A stretch of DNA of 64,000 nucleotides from Salinicola avicenniae (GCF_023736115.1 NZ_JAKQZC010000007.1:1-64000); one strand, 5' to 3'. Counted from the stretch's first letter, positions 1 through 10,522 are shown. Notes: generated from the sequence alone by a model not told the origin. Numbers and translations are program-made.

Positions 1-1223
1 GCGTCTGGCTGCGTGTCTCCCAGCCCAACGCCGGCGCCGGCTGGGGCGGCGTGTTCGTCCCGCGTGTCGGCCAGGAAGTCCTCGTCGACTTTCTCGAAGG
101 CGACGCCGACCGCCCGCTGATTACCGGCCGGGTCTACAACGGCGAACAGACGCCCGACTGGCACAGCCATGGGCTGCTCTCCGGGTTCAAGAGCAAGACC
201 TATCGTGGCAGCAAGTACAACGAACTGGTGTTCGACGACGCCACTGACCAGGAGCGCGTGCGGCTCAACTCCGAAGCCGAGAAGAGCCAGCTCAACCTGG
301 GCTACCTGATCCACCAGACCGGCAACACCCGGGGTGCCTTCCGCGGTACCGGGTTCGAGCTACGCACGGATGCCTATGGCGCCATTCGTGCCAACCAGGG
401 GCTCTACCTCACCAGCTGGGGCCAGCTCGGGGCCAGCGGTGACCAACTTGACCTCACCCCGGCCAAACAGCAGCTCGACAGCGCTTATAACCTCACCGAC
501 GCCCTCAGCCAGAGCGCCCAGGATCACAACGCCGAAGCGCTCGAGGCCCGCGAGCATCTCAAGCAGGCCGGCGAGGACGCCGACGACACCTACGGCACCA
601 GCGAACAGCTCGCCGGTTCATCGGGACAGGCCGACCAGAGCAACGCCGCCGGCGCCAGTGACAGCGGCGGCCGAGGCGAATCCGCGCGCATGAAAGCGCC
701 GTGGCTGCACATGGCCTCGCCCGCGGGCATCACACTGAGCACGCCCGAGTCGACCCACCTGGCGCAGGGCCAATCGCTGAGTATCTCGAGCGGCGAGGAC
801 GTCAACGTCGCCACCGGCAAGAGCCTGATCGCCTCGATCTCGGAGAAACTTTCGCTGTTCGTGCAGCGCGCCGGGATCAAGCTCTTCGCGGCCCGGGGCA
901 AGGTCGAGGTGCAGGCGCAGAGCGATGCCATGGAGCTTACGGCACAGAAGGATGTGAAAATAACTTCGACGGAAGGCAAGGTCGAGATCAACGCCGCCAA
1001 CGGCATTTTGCTCACCAGCGGTGGCGCCTACGTGCGTATCGAAGGCGGCAATATCGATGTCCACGGCCCCGGGGCTATCGATGTTAAAGGCGCGCAACAC
1101 AGCTTCGGCGGCCCGACGAGTATGGACGTGGCCGCGCCCGAATTGCCGGAGGGTGAAGACGTGCTCTGTGCAAGCAAGAGCCAGACTGCGGCAAGCAGCG
1201 GTGACGGTAGCGTGGAAGGCTAA
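1..1223 (+). CDS. vgrG: Type VI secretion tip protein VgrG, 3' part (5' end cut by window)
   Basis: The reading frame is open from the first complete codon at base 3, so this is the C-terminal 406 residues of a longer protein. VgrG trimers form the spike at the tip of the type VI secretion tube and carry effectors. The first residues contain the motif PRVGQEVLVDFLEGD followed by DRPLITGRVYN, typical of the gp5/OB-fold part of VgrG. A linker rich in Ala, Gln and Asp follows (about residues 140-225), then a DUF2345-type beta-helical repeat region (about 235-380) with short recurring strands ending in valine or isoleucine. The stop TAA overlaps the start of the adaptor gene by one base, so vgrG heads the effector operon. 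The N-terminal gp27-like part lies upstream of the window. No extra C-terminal enzymatic domain is visible, so the cargo is probably the VasX-like protein encoded two genes on. Confidence 0.95.
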   Translation, partial: VWLRVSQPNAGAGWGGVFVPRVGQEVLVDFLEGDADRPLITGRVYNGEQTPDWHSHGLLSGFKSKTYRGSKYNELVFDDATDQERVRLNSEAEKSQLNLGYLIHQTGNTRGAFRGTGFELRTDAYGAIRANQGLYLTSWGQLGASGDQLDLTPAKQQLDSAYNLTDALSQSAQDHNAEALEAREHLKQAGEDADDTYGTSEQLAGSSGQADQSNAAGASDSGGRGESARMKAPWLHMASPAGITLSTPESTHLAQGQSLSISSGEDVNVATGKSLIASISEKLSLFVQRAGIKLFAARGKVEVQAQSDAMELTAQKDVKITSTEGKVEINAANGILLTSGGAYVRIEGGNIDVHGPGAIDVKGAQHSFGGPTSMDVAAPELPEGEDVLCASKSQTAASSGDGSVEG

Positions 1224-2110
1224 TGATACGTAGCGTGAGCGACACGGCATGGATGGCCGAAGCCAGCGAGGCCGCTACGGAGGGGCGACTCTACCGCCTG
1301 GTGGACCCTTCGGCGTCACCCGGTTGGGCGCTGAGCGGCGAGGCGCGTAAGCAGGCGACGCTGATTCGTCACCCGTTGCTGGCCCAGCCCCCGGCCCAGC
1401 AACTCTATCTCGAACGAATCGGCCAACGCCGATCCGCGGAGTTGTCGTCGCAACTGGAACGGCAGCGTACCGAGCGTGGCGCGGGTCTGCTTGGGCCCTT
1501 GCCACTCTGCGGCTGGCTGATTTCGCATCATGCAAGCTCCAGCATCGCGACTTACCTCGGTCGTCAGCTCAAGCAGATAACGCCCGAAGGGAAACCCGCT
1601 CTGCTGCGTTTCTATGATCCTCGGGTGCTGGAGCACCTGCCGCGGATACTCGAGCCTTGGCAGCTTTCGGCCCTTTTGGGCCCCATCGGTCGCTGGCTCT
1701 ATCTCGACACAGAGCTGCAGCTTCGCTGCCTCGACCCGCACGCGGAGGTGCGCCGGCTCGGCGGCCTGAAGCCAACGGCCGAGCAGTGGCATGCCATTAA
1801 ACGCATTGGCCAGATCAATCGCTCTCGGGAACTCTATCGCACGCTCCCGGGCTCGGCGGGATTGTCGGAAGCGCCTGCGGAGAGTGTCGACGCCTTGCTT
1901 GTCGCTGCGCATAACGCTGGTCTGCGGGAGCGGCCCGACGTCGCGACTTTCGTGCTTCATGGGCTGACCACGCGGATCGATTTTCACCGCCACCCGATCA
2001 TACAGGCGATGCTTGGCCGTCTCGGTGGGCGATTGACCTACATTGGATTGTCGAATCAGCTTTCCGACGACGATTGGGAAGCGGTATCAGAGAGGCGGGA
2101 GACTACATAG
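1223..2110 (+). CDS. DUF4123 type VI secretion effector adaptor (VasW-like)
   Basis: A 295-residue protein with the DUF4123 signature: a GWLISHH segment near residue 96 followed by hydrophobic and arginine-rich stretches and the LLRFYDPRVLEHL motif around residues 128-140. Proteins of this family (Tap/Tec, and VasW in Vibrio cholerae) load a particular effector on its cognate VgrG. The ATG overlaps the vgrG stop by one base (TAATG), and the effector gene starts one base after this stop, so the three genes are almost certainly cotranslated. No signal peptide or membrane segment is visible, consistent with a cytoplasmic chaperone. The family call rests on motif and position. Specific loading of the downstream toxin is inference from the vgrG2-vasW-vasX arrangement. 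Confidence 0.88.
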   Translation: MIRSVSDTAWMAEASEAATEGRLYRLVDPSASPGWALSGEARKQATLIRHPLLAQPPAQQLYLERIGQRRSAELSSQLERQRTERGAGLLGPLPLCGWLISHHASSSIATYLGRQLKQITPEGKPALLRFYDPRVLEHLPRILEPWQLSALLGPIGRWLYLDTELQLRCLDPHAEVRRLGGLKPTAEQWHAIKRIGQINRSRELYRTLPGSAGLSEAPAESVDALLVAAHNAGLRERPDVATFVLHGLTTRIDFHRHPIIQAMLGRLGGRLTYIGLSNQLSDDDWEAVSERRETT

Positions 2111-2111
2111 C

Positions 2112-5100
2112 ATGACGGCACAATCTCGAGCGAGCGATCATGCCGCGAAAAATGAGGCCTCGGGCCAGGAGAGTGGGCGCTGTCAGTTCTGCGAACGCAA
2201 AGGCCTTCCGATCCTTCCCGTGCGTTACGCCGTTTGTCAGCGCAATGATCGCAACAACGATATTCCAGAACTCGAGACCTCGAGAATCCAAGAGTTCACC
2301 GACATCCTGTTGGACAAGAGCCTGGTGGGCGGTGAAGAGCAGGGGAGAAGTGTGCCCGACGAGGTCAAGGCGGAAATTACGCAGAGCACCGGCAGTCAGG
2401 TCAACAAATATATCTTGCGTCAGCTGCGTCAGGGGTATCTCTATTTTTACGACCAGGATAACCCTAATGGTATGCACTGGTACGCCTACGCGATCACCAG
2501 CGACGGGAAGTACTACCAGTTTCCGGTACTACAGCCACCGGCGTTGGATGAGATCGTTTTCCCCGAGCGTTGCCAGTCAAATTCCAGCGATGCCCTTCAT
2601 GCTTCTCTTGTAACGCTTCCTGATCCGGATAATTCAGGGGTCATTTACTACGCATTTACTGAACATGCTTGGCCTAATGAGCATATTAGGATGATCGGCA
2701 GTGATGCCGAATGGCGCGAATCCAATATGCAGAAAGTCGACATCTCGTCATGGGTTGCAGGGCAAGCCGTTCAACCATTTACATTTAGTACAGATGAACT
2801 AGAGAAAGTCGCAGAATACAGCGCCGGTGCTCACGATCTTAGTACACAGTTTTGGTCGAGCGGTCCTCATAGGAAGATTTATGAACCGAGGCAACTCAAG
2901 GATGCGATGAACCTTCGCCTTGATCATGCTGCCAGTCAATACCAAGGCAAGGGTCTCATTCTGGCAGTAAAAGATGAGGTGGGTATCATGGAGGAACTAA
3001 ATGCCTATCGTCATCAAGCGCTTGCCCAAGCCGAAAATTTCATAAATAGAAGTGAAGATAACCGCCGGAAGTTACTTTGCAAAAAGGCGATTGACGCTTT
3101 TAAGAGCAATTTTAGAAAGGGTTATATTCCTGCTCAGAGAAAGAAACTCGATGATGCTATTGAAGACGCTAAGAATAAGCGAGATGAATATCTTGAGGAG
3201 GGTTCTTCCGGCGAAGAAATCTCGCCGAGAGTGCGTGCCCAACGTCAGCGAGAATTAGGCCGGTTAAACCAATCCATACGAGATGCTGAACAGGATAAAG
3301 AAGATTTCCTGGCTGAATTGGATCGTGAGAAGGCAGCGTGTGATCAGGAAAGGCGTCGAGTCCAAGAGGAGCTAGAAGAGCTCGAGGCCTCGAATGCAAA
3401 CTACGATGAGCATCTACGTCAACAGGCTGAAGGCTATCGTTCAGAAGGCAGATACGAAGCCGCGGAAGCGATTGAAAGACGTCGTCAGGTTGGGCCGCTG
3501 GATACCCAGATTTCAAATAAAAGAATCCAGCTGGCAAACGTAAAGACGGATGCAGAGCGAGCGGCGGATAGGCATGCCGACCAGCTTGACGAGCTTTATG
3601 ACAAAAAAACGCTTGATGAATTCTATCAGAATTATGAAGAGCAAAACGCTGTCTGCCAGGAGACGCTTAGCCTTCACGATAGCGATTATTCAATATGGGT
3701 GCGAAAGCACCTTGGCGATGTTGTCGCACGTTATAGTAAAACCGACTACTGGATGGGGTTGGGGCTGAGTGGGCTTGTTGGCAATGTGCTTCGGGGTGGC
3801 ATACTGTCTCCTGGCAGCGGCAGCCTGTGGCAGTCTATGACTAGCGCGCTGAACTCTAATAACTCTACCCTCATGGCGGCTATATTTGCCAATAACGCTG
3901 AGCTTATTGCTCAGGCTCAATCATGTGTCCGTGCCTTGCCTGAATCACAACAGCTTCCCCGTGAAACGCTGGCTAGCTGGGGCGGTGAATTTCGCGAAAT
4001 CCAGCAGCGATCAGTGATGCTCAATGGTGATGCGCCCTCTCGCGATCAGATAATCAATCGCTTTCGCCCCATACAAAGCCTTCTTTCCATGACGGTTGGA
4101 AATTCAATTGCCTCATTGTCTCTATATGGTACGGCGGGGCTTTCTGTTGGTGAACTGAAGCCATTCTTACGGTGTTTTATTCGCTATCACCAATTGGCTT
4201 TCATGGCGGATCCCGATGCGCAAAGCGGTGAGCAAGCTGTTCCCAGGCTGGTCAACGTGGACATAAAGTTGTCTGAGCTTTATCAATGGCTACGTAGTGT
4301 CGCTCGGCAGAATGAATCTGATAGTGAACGTGGTGTAGATCTCAGCCGTGCTATGAAATCGCTTGATGGAGCTACGGGTAATTTTGCCGCACCATTGGCC
4401 GACCGCAATAGGGTTATTCGAATCGCGCTACCTGATTATGTTGCAGACATCTTGAAAGCCTCCGGAGATGATAAGCCACTGCTTTTACAGGGCAGCTATA
4501 CTTGGGAAGATGGTCAACAGCGTCAGCAAGATTTTAATGACAGTGCGAGAGACGTTGGAAATACCCTGGTTAGTGCACGGCAAGGGTATGGACAGATTGC
4601 CGGAGTCTGTCTCGTACTTTGGAATTTGGTGTCAGCGGTAGAGGCTGAAGCCTTCGTCGATGATGAAGACGGCGCGGATTGGAGCAAGATCCTTAGTACC
4701 GGCGTGGGCCTTGCCAGTAGCGCCATGGCAGGAATCGAAGGCTATCAAAGCATTCGCGCAGCGAGTTTGGGAGTATCACCGGGCAGTGCCATTGCCAATA
4801 ACGCTGATTGGGTATTTGCTGGCCGCACAATGGCAGTCGTAGGTGGTCTGATCTCAATTTGGGATGGCATGAACAAGCTGACCGAGGCGGTAGAGGCGTC
4901 TAAAACAGGCGGGAGTCTCAGCGCAAAGCATGGCATGATTCTCGGCGGTTTCGGAGTCGTTTCCGGTGTGGTTTCGATCATACTGATTGGTGCCAGCACG
5001 GGCGTTGGCCTCGTTGTCAGTATTTTTGTGGGGGTGCTGGCATTATTACTGGGTTGGTTGTTTGTAACAATGGTATCGCCAGCCGTCGAAATGTGGATCA

Positions 5101-5660
5101 ATCGAAGCATCTTGGGATATGCCTCAGCGCAGGGTGACATGCAGGTCTTGCCTTTCGAGGATATGGACTCTGAGCAAAGCTCGCTTGAGATGGTGTTTCA
5201 GGGAGTGCTAGTGAAGTTGTCTTGGTCGCAGGTTTTACCCAATACAACTGAATATATTGAGTCTAGAGATGAAGTGGATAAGGAGGGTATGTCTAAAGAA
5301 ATTGAAAGAGCGCGCTCTTTGGTTGAGGTCGGTATTGTTATCAAAGTTCCCGATTTAAATGGTGTTGAGTTGAGGTTGCAACTTGCGCCACGTGGAGAGA
5401 GCTTGAGGACGATTTTTGACTGGGCGTATAAAAGTCAGTCTAGTAGTGGGGGGCTATCGTTTGTCAAAGAATCCGAATATAGTAGGTCTCGAGATAGAAG
5501 TTCGAGTAATCGTCCAGAATTTTTCCTGAAAGATGAAGTGTACGAGACGAAGTGGGCGAAGGTGTATCCGAAAGCTATTTTGGGGGAGTTGGTTGATCTT
5601 GTAGTAAGCTTTAAATCAGGGGGGGGCGTTAGTCGAGACTTTTTAACGCTAAGCCTTTAG
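2112..5660 (+). CDS. VasX-like type VI secretion effector, predicted pore-forming toxin
   Basis: A 1182-residue protein. The start at 2112 is chosen because it lies one base after the adaptor stop with GGGAG at 2097-2101; an in-frame ATG at 2043 would overlap the adaptor. Residues 24-41 read CQFCERKGLPILPVRYAV, the hallmark of the VasX N-terminal region. Residues about 293-515 are a long charged coiled coil rich in Glu, Lys, Arg and Gln. Residues about 855-995 carry hydrophobic helices, including a Gly/Val/Ile-rich hairpin at about 942-995, followed by a polar tail of about 185 residues with no recognised domain. In Vibrio cholerae VasX is delivered by type VI secretion and depolarises target membranes; a similar role here is inference. 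Codon use turns A+T-rich within the gene, unlike the vgrG just upstream, which suggests a replaceable cargo region. Confidence 0.85.
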   Translation: MTAQSRASDHAAKNEASGQESGRCQFCERKGLPILPVRYAVCQRNDRNNDIPELETSRIQEFTDILLDKSLVGGEEQGRSVPDEVKAEITQSTGSQVNKYILRQLRQGYLYFYDQDNPNGMHWYAYAITSDGKYYQFPVLQPPALDEIVFPERCQSNSSDALHASLVTLPDPDNSGVIYYAFTEHAWPNEHIRMIGSDAEWRESNMQKVDISSWVAGQAVQPFTFSTDELEKVAEYSAGAHDLSTQFWSSGPHRKIYEPRQLKDAMNLRLDHAASQYQGKGLILAVKDEVGIMEELNAYRHQALAQAENFINRSEDNRRKLLCKKAIDAFKSNFRKGYIPAQRKKLDDAIEDAKNKRDEYLEEGSSGEEISPRVRAQRQRELGRLNQSIRDAEQDKEDFLAELDREKAACDQERRRVQEELEELEASNANYDEHLRQQAEGYRSEGRYEAAEAIERRRQVGPLDTQISNKRIQLANVKTDAERAADRHADQLDELYDKKTLDEFYQNYEEQNAVCQETLSLHDSDYSIWVRKHLGDVVARYSKTDYWMGLGLSGLVGNVLRGGILSPGSGSLWQSMTSALNSNNSTLMAAIFANNAELIAQAQSCVRALPESQQLPRETLASWGGEFREIQQRSVMLNGDAPSRDQIINRFRPIQSLLSMTVGNSIASLSLYGTAGLSVGELKPFLRCFIRYHQLAFMADPDAQSGEQAVPRLVNVDIKLSELYQWLRSVARQNESDSERGVDLSRAMKSLDGATGNFAAPLADRNRVIRIALPDYVADILKASGDDKPLLLQGSYTWEDGQQRQQDFNDSARDVGNTLVSARQGYGQIAGVCLVLWNLVSAVEAEAFVDDEDGADWSKILSTGVGLASSAMAGIEGYQSIRAASLGVSPGSAIANNADWVFAGRTMAVVGGLISIWDGMNKLTEAVEASKTGGSLSAKHGMILGGFGVVSGVVSIILIGASTGVGLVVSIFVGVLALLLGWLFVTMVSPAVEMWINRSILGYASAQGDMQVLPFEDMDSEQSSLEMVFQGVLVKLSWSQVLPNTTEYIESRDEVDKEGMSKEIERARSLVEVGIVIKVPDLNGVELRLQLAPRGESLRTIFDWAYKSQSSSGGLSFVKESEYSRSRDRSSSNRPEFFLKDEVYETKWAKVYPKAILGELVDLVVSFKSGGGVSRDFLTLSL

Positions 5661-5685
5661 GGTTGAATTTATTTTGGGGTTGCTG

Positions 5686-6534
5686 ATGAAAATTCATATT
5701 CTTTTTATTTTGTTGGCGCTATCTGGTGGGGTGCAAGCAGACATTCTTTTTCAGGATCCTACAGGGAGCTCATTTGGTGCGGCGATTGATGACCTGTCGG
5801 AAGAAGAACTCAAAGACTTATCTACTGCCGATGCAGGGCGGAAAAAATTATTTCTTGGTATTTTTTATATAGATGGGGCGCCGGAATTTAATATAGAGAA
5901 GGACTGTGAAAAGGCCGTTTATTTTTTGCAAGATGCATGGGAGAGTGAGGTTACTGATGCTGGTTATACCTTGGCGACCATGTACTACAATGGTGTGTGT
6001 ACGGAAGTAAATATCGAAAAAGCAAGAGAGTTTGCGACACAGTCTGCGCTGGATGGCTATATATTGTCCCAGCGAATGTTGGGCATGGCCTATGTGGGAG
6101 AAAAATGGGAAGGCCTTTATCCCTATGATGTTAATGAAGGCATTTTCTGGCTCAGTAAGGCCGGTAACGCCGGTGATAGAGAGTCTGCTGGGCAACTGGC
6201 TTCCATGTACCATAAAGGCGAAAGGGTTCCTCAGGATGAGGAGAAATCGTTTCTGTGGTTAAAAAAGGGTATATTTAATAAATATGAAAGTGGGAATAGT
6301 ATTGGGTTTCCTGTATTGGCTGAAAGGTACGAAGAGGGAGTCGGAACCGAAGTGGATCTTGTCAAAGCCTATAAATACTATGATTTGATCGGGTCTGCCG
6401 GTATAGAGGGTAAGCAGCGTATTGCCGATCAAATGACTCAAGATCAAATCGATGAGGCTCTTCGCCAGTCACAGGCGTGGCAAGATGAGCACAATATTCA
6501 GGTGGGTGGCGGCTTTATTCGTCGGGTCAACTGA
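5686..6534 (+). CDS. Secreted Sel1-repeat protein, candidate immunity or accessory protein
   Basis: A 282-residue protein. The ATG at 5686 follows a G-rich ribosome site at 5676-5679; a TTG at 5674 is the alternative. The first 20 residues form a Sec signal peptide (MKIHILFILLALSGGVQA) with a likely cut after VQA, so the product should be periplasmic. The mature part contains about four Sel1-like repeats of the form LA-x-MY-x-G followed by a second helix, for example LATMYYNGV and LASMYHKGE, which stack as an alpha solenoid for protein binding. It lies 25 bases after the VasX-like toxin and has the same A+T-rich composition. Sel1-repeat proteins serve as immunity proteins for some type VI phospholipase effectors. 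For VasX the known immunity protein TsiV2 is a membrane protein instead, so immunity here is only a hypothesis. Confidence 0.8.
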   Translation: MKIHILFILLALSGGVQADILFQDPTGSSFGAAIDDLSEEELKDLSTADAGRKKLFLGIFYIDGAPEFNIEKDCEKAVYFLQDAWESEVTDAGYTLATMYYNGVCTEVNIEKAREFATQSALDGYILSQRMLGMAYVGEKWEGLYPYDVNEGIFWLSKAGNAGDRESAGQLASMYHKGERVPQDEEKSFLWLKKGIFNKYESGNSIGFPVLAERYEEGVGTEVDLVKAYKYYDLIGSAGIEGKQRIADQMTQDQIDEALRQSQAWQDEHNIQVGGGFIRRVN

Positions 6535-6623
6535 TGGGCGGTTTTTAACCGCTGTGATGGCTAGTGATTACCGTTGTATATCTTCTTTTTCTACCTCTAT
6601 AGTTTTAGTGTAAAGGGTACATT

Positions 6624-6962
6624 TTGAAAGTATTAATCGTCGGGTTGGTCATCACCTTTCTCTGGTTCCTCGGACTCGCGAACGGACTTTACTCCGAGCC
6701 GGGCAGGTCTGTCCCGTCGGTGCTGTTGTATATGACCGGCGGCGCTTGGGTCGTTGCTGTGATTGGTGCCGTCATGATCGGGCTAGGGAAGCGGCGTGCC
6801 GGATCGATTGTCGTGATCATCGGATCGATTGTTTTCATACCGCTTGGGCTGATTACGATTTTTGGTGCGCGCAAGGCGGCGAGCGGTGCGGAAGAGCCGT
6901 CGTTACAACAACGACGGCAGATGGCGGCCGCCGTCAGTGCCGATAACGCGAAGTCTCAGTAA
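6624..6962 (+). CDS. Small integral membrane protein, three predicted helices
   Basis: A 112-residue protein starting at TTG 6624, preceded by AAAGGG at 6612-6617 with six bases of spacing; no ATG is available upstream in frame. Three hydrophobic segments are visible at about residues 2-22, 33-53 and 58-82, followed by a polar tail rich in Ala, Gln and Ser. The family is not recognised. It follows the Sel1 gene by 89 bases on the same strand and ends eight bases before the next possible start codon of the neighbouring small membrane protein. Its size and multiple membrane helices resemble immunity proteins against membrane-active toxins such as TsiV2, which makes it a second candidate immunity gene for the VasX-like effector. 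That link is inference from position only. Confidence 0.6.
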   Translation: MKVLIVGLVITFLWFLGLANGLYSEPGRSVPSVLLYMTGGAWVVAVIGAVMIGLGKRRAGSIVVIIGSIVFIPLGLITIFGARKAASGAEEPSLQQRRQMAAAVSADNAKSQ

Positions 6963-6985
6963 CGATTGTCATGCAGGGTCAGTCA

Positions 6986-7408
6986 ATGATGGAGCAAGAA
7001 TTTTACGCACGACGTCAGGCCAAAATGTCATTGGTGGCAGGTGCCGGTCTGTTCGTCGTATCGTTGATCGCGGTCGGGAGTTCTCCGATCTTTCCCGTCG
7101 CCCCATTTACCATTGCCGGGGCCATGATTGGCGCGGGGCTCTGGTTCCAATACAGCCCGGTCGTGCGGCTGATGGATGACCATTTGGTTGTCAAACTGGC
7201 ACCGATACGCCCGACGAAAACGCTATTGTATAGCGAGATTAAACGTGTCGAGGTGACTAAGCGTCACTATATCGTTCACTACCGACGCCACGATGCCGGG
7301 AGCGATGCCGTCAAGACGCTCAAGATTCCGGCAACCAGCTTGGCGAAGGAGGAGCGCGACGCTTGTGGCAGGGCGCTGAGCAGTCGGGTTCCTGCCGCTG
7401 CTGCTTAG
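6986..7408 (+). CDS. Small membrane protein with PH-like cytoplasmic domain
   Basis: A 140-residue protein of unrecognised family. The ATG at 6986 has AGGG at 6975-6978 with seven bases of spacing; an ATG at 6971 would add five residues but has no ribosome site. Two hydrophobic helices lie at about residues 14-31 and 37-53. The rest, from about residue 58, is a short beta-rich domain with alternating patterns such as DDHLVVKLAP and TLLYSEIKRVEVTKRHY, the look of a bacterial PH-like or YcxB-type domain. The gene is in the same direction as the toxin cassette and precedes a strong hairpin terminator, so it is the last gene of that transcription unit. Its base composition is closer to the chromosome than to the toxin. 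No function is assigned. Confidence 0.6.
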   Translation: MMEQEFYARRQAKMSLVAGAGLFVVSLIAVGSSPIFPVAPFTIAGAMIGAGLWFQYSPVVRLMDDHLVVKLAPIRPTKTLLYSEIKRVEVTKRHYIVHYRRHDAGSDAVKTLKIPATSLAKEERDACGRALSSRVPAAAA

Positions 7409-7433
7409 AAGAACGCCTGGGAAAAGAGAGCCT

Positions 7434-7470
7434 AAAAAGCCCGTGATGCGAGACGCATCACGGGCTTTTT
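7434..7470. terminator. Bidirectional intrinsic terminator
   Basis: A perfect 17-bp stem with an AGA loop: AAAAAGCCCGTGATGCG pairs with the reverse complement ending in TTTTT. The A-tract on one side and T-tract on the other let it work on both strands, between the accessory cassette (plus) and gatB (minus), which converge here. Confidence 0.9.
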
Positions 7471-7502
7471 CGTTGCTACCGGCTATCAATCCCCAGCGCT
7501 AG

Positions 7503-8953
<1,451 letters not shown>

Positions 8954-8954
<1 letters not shown>

Positions 8955-10414
8955 TAGGTGGTCTCCTGGTCGAGGCTCGGCGTGCGGCGATGCCAGTCCG
9001 TCGCCTGCTGAAACTGGTGGGCTACGTTGAGCAGCTGGCTCTCGGCGAAGTGCTGGCCAAGGATCTGCAGGCCGATCGGGCGCTTGCCGGCGAAGCCTGC
9101 CGGTACGCTGATGCCCGGAATGCCGGCGAGGTTGATGGCGATGGTGTAGATGTCCTGCAGGTACATCGACACGGGATCTTTCTTGGCGCCGAGATCGAAG
9201 GCTGGCGTCGGGGCGGCGGGGCCCATCAGCACGTCGACTTCATCGAAGGCATCGAGGAAGTCCTGGCGGATCAGGCGGCGCACCTGCTGCGCCTTGCGGT
9301 AGTAGGCGTCGAAGAATCCCTCGGAGAGCGTGTGCGTGCCGATCAGAATGCGGCGTTTGACCTCGTCGCCGAAGCCTTCGGCGCGCGTGCGCTTGTAGAG
9401 ATCCTCGAGATCGGCCGGGTTGTCGCAGCGATGGCCGAAACGCACGCCATCGTAGCGCGAGAGGTTCGAGGACGCTTCCGCGGGGGCGATAACGTAGTAG
9501 GCCGGTACGGCAAGATGCGTGTGCGGCAGACTGACCTCGCACACCTTGGCACCGAGCGATTCGTAAACCTGGATCGCCTCGCGGATCGCGCTTTCGACCT
9601 CGCTGTCGAGGCCGTCACCGAAATACTCTTTCGGCAGGCCGATCTTGAGGCCGGCGAGTGGAGTATCGAGTTCGGCGAGGTAGTCCGGCACCACGCGGGC
9701 GACACTGGTGGAGTCGCGCAGGTCATGCCCGGCAATGGCGCCAAGCAGGTGAGCGCAGTCCTCGGCACTGCGGGCCATGGGGCCGCCCTGGTCGAGACTG
9801 GAGGCGAACGCGACCATGCCGTAGCGGGAGACGCGACCGTAGGTCGGCTTCAGGCCGGTGATGCCGCAGAAGGCCGCCGGCTGGCGGATCGAGCCGCCCG
9901 TATCGGTGCCGAGCGCGGCCGGCGCGAAGCCGGCGGCCACGGCCGCGGCGCTGCCGCCGGAGGAGCCACCGGGAACGGCAGTGGCGTCCCACGGGTTCTT
10001 CACCGGGCCGTAGAAGCTGTTCTCGTTGGACGACCCCATGGCGAACTCGTCCATGTTGGTCTTGCCGAGGCTGATCATGCCAGCGGCCTGCAGTTTCTCC
10101 ACCACGGTGGCGTCGTAGGGTGCCTGGAAATTGTCCAGCATCTTCGAGCCGCAGCTGGTGCGAACCCCCTGGGTGCAGAAGATGTCCTTGATCGCCAGCG
10201 GCAGGCCGGCGAGAGGGCGGTCGTCACCGGCGGCGCGGGCCTTGTCGGCGGCATCCGCCGCCTCGAGCGCGCGGTCGCGGGTGACGGTAATGAAACTGTT
10301 GATGCCGCCATCCAGGCGCTCGATGCGATCGAGCAGGCTGGTGGTCAGCTCGCGACTGGAAAAATCGCCGGCCTTGAGGCTGCGGGCGAGTTCCGTGAGC
10401 GTCATGTCGTGCAT
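8954..10414 (-). CDS. gatA: Asp-tRNA(Asn)/Glu-tRNA(Gln) amidotransferase subunit A
   Basis: 486 residues with a complete amidase-signature core. The Lys-cisSer-Ser triad can be placed at K76 (in LAIKD), S151 (in PGGSSGGS) and S175 (in DTGGSIRQ), with the expected spacings of 75 and 24. GatA hydrolyses glutamine and passes ammonia to GatB. The gene lies 108 bases after gatC and overlaps gatB by one base. The longer gap to gatC shows no clear promoter or terminator, so one operon gatC-gatA-gatB is the simplest reading. Nothing is odd in length or catalytic residues. Confidence 0.98.
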
Positions 10415-10522
10415 GGGGTCGATGTTCCCTGGGTCAAATCGCTACGCGAGATGGGCGATGAGTTGGTGTCGCCGCATCGCTTTTAGGCATCGGGGCGCGA
10501 GCCCGCGCTGTCGGTGCCGAAC

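Noticed and set aside
8990-10486. Long open frame of about 498 codons on the plus strand, antisense to gatA
   Set aside because: It is the mirror of a fully conserved gene in GC-rich DNA, with no family motif or ribosome site.
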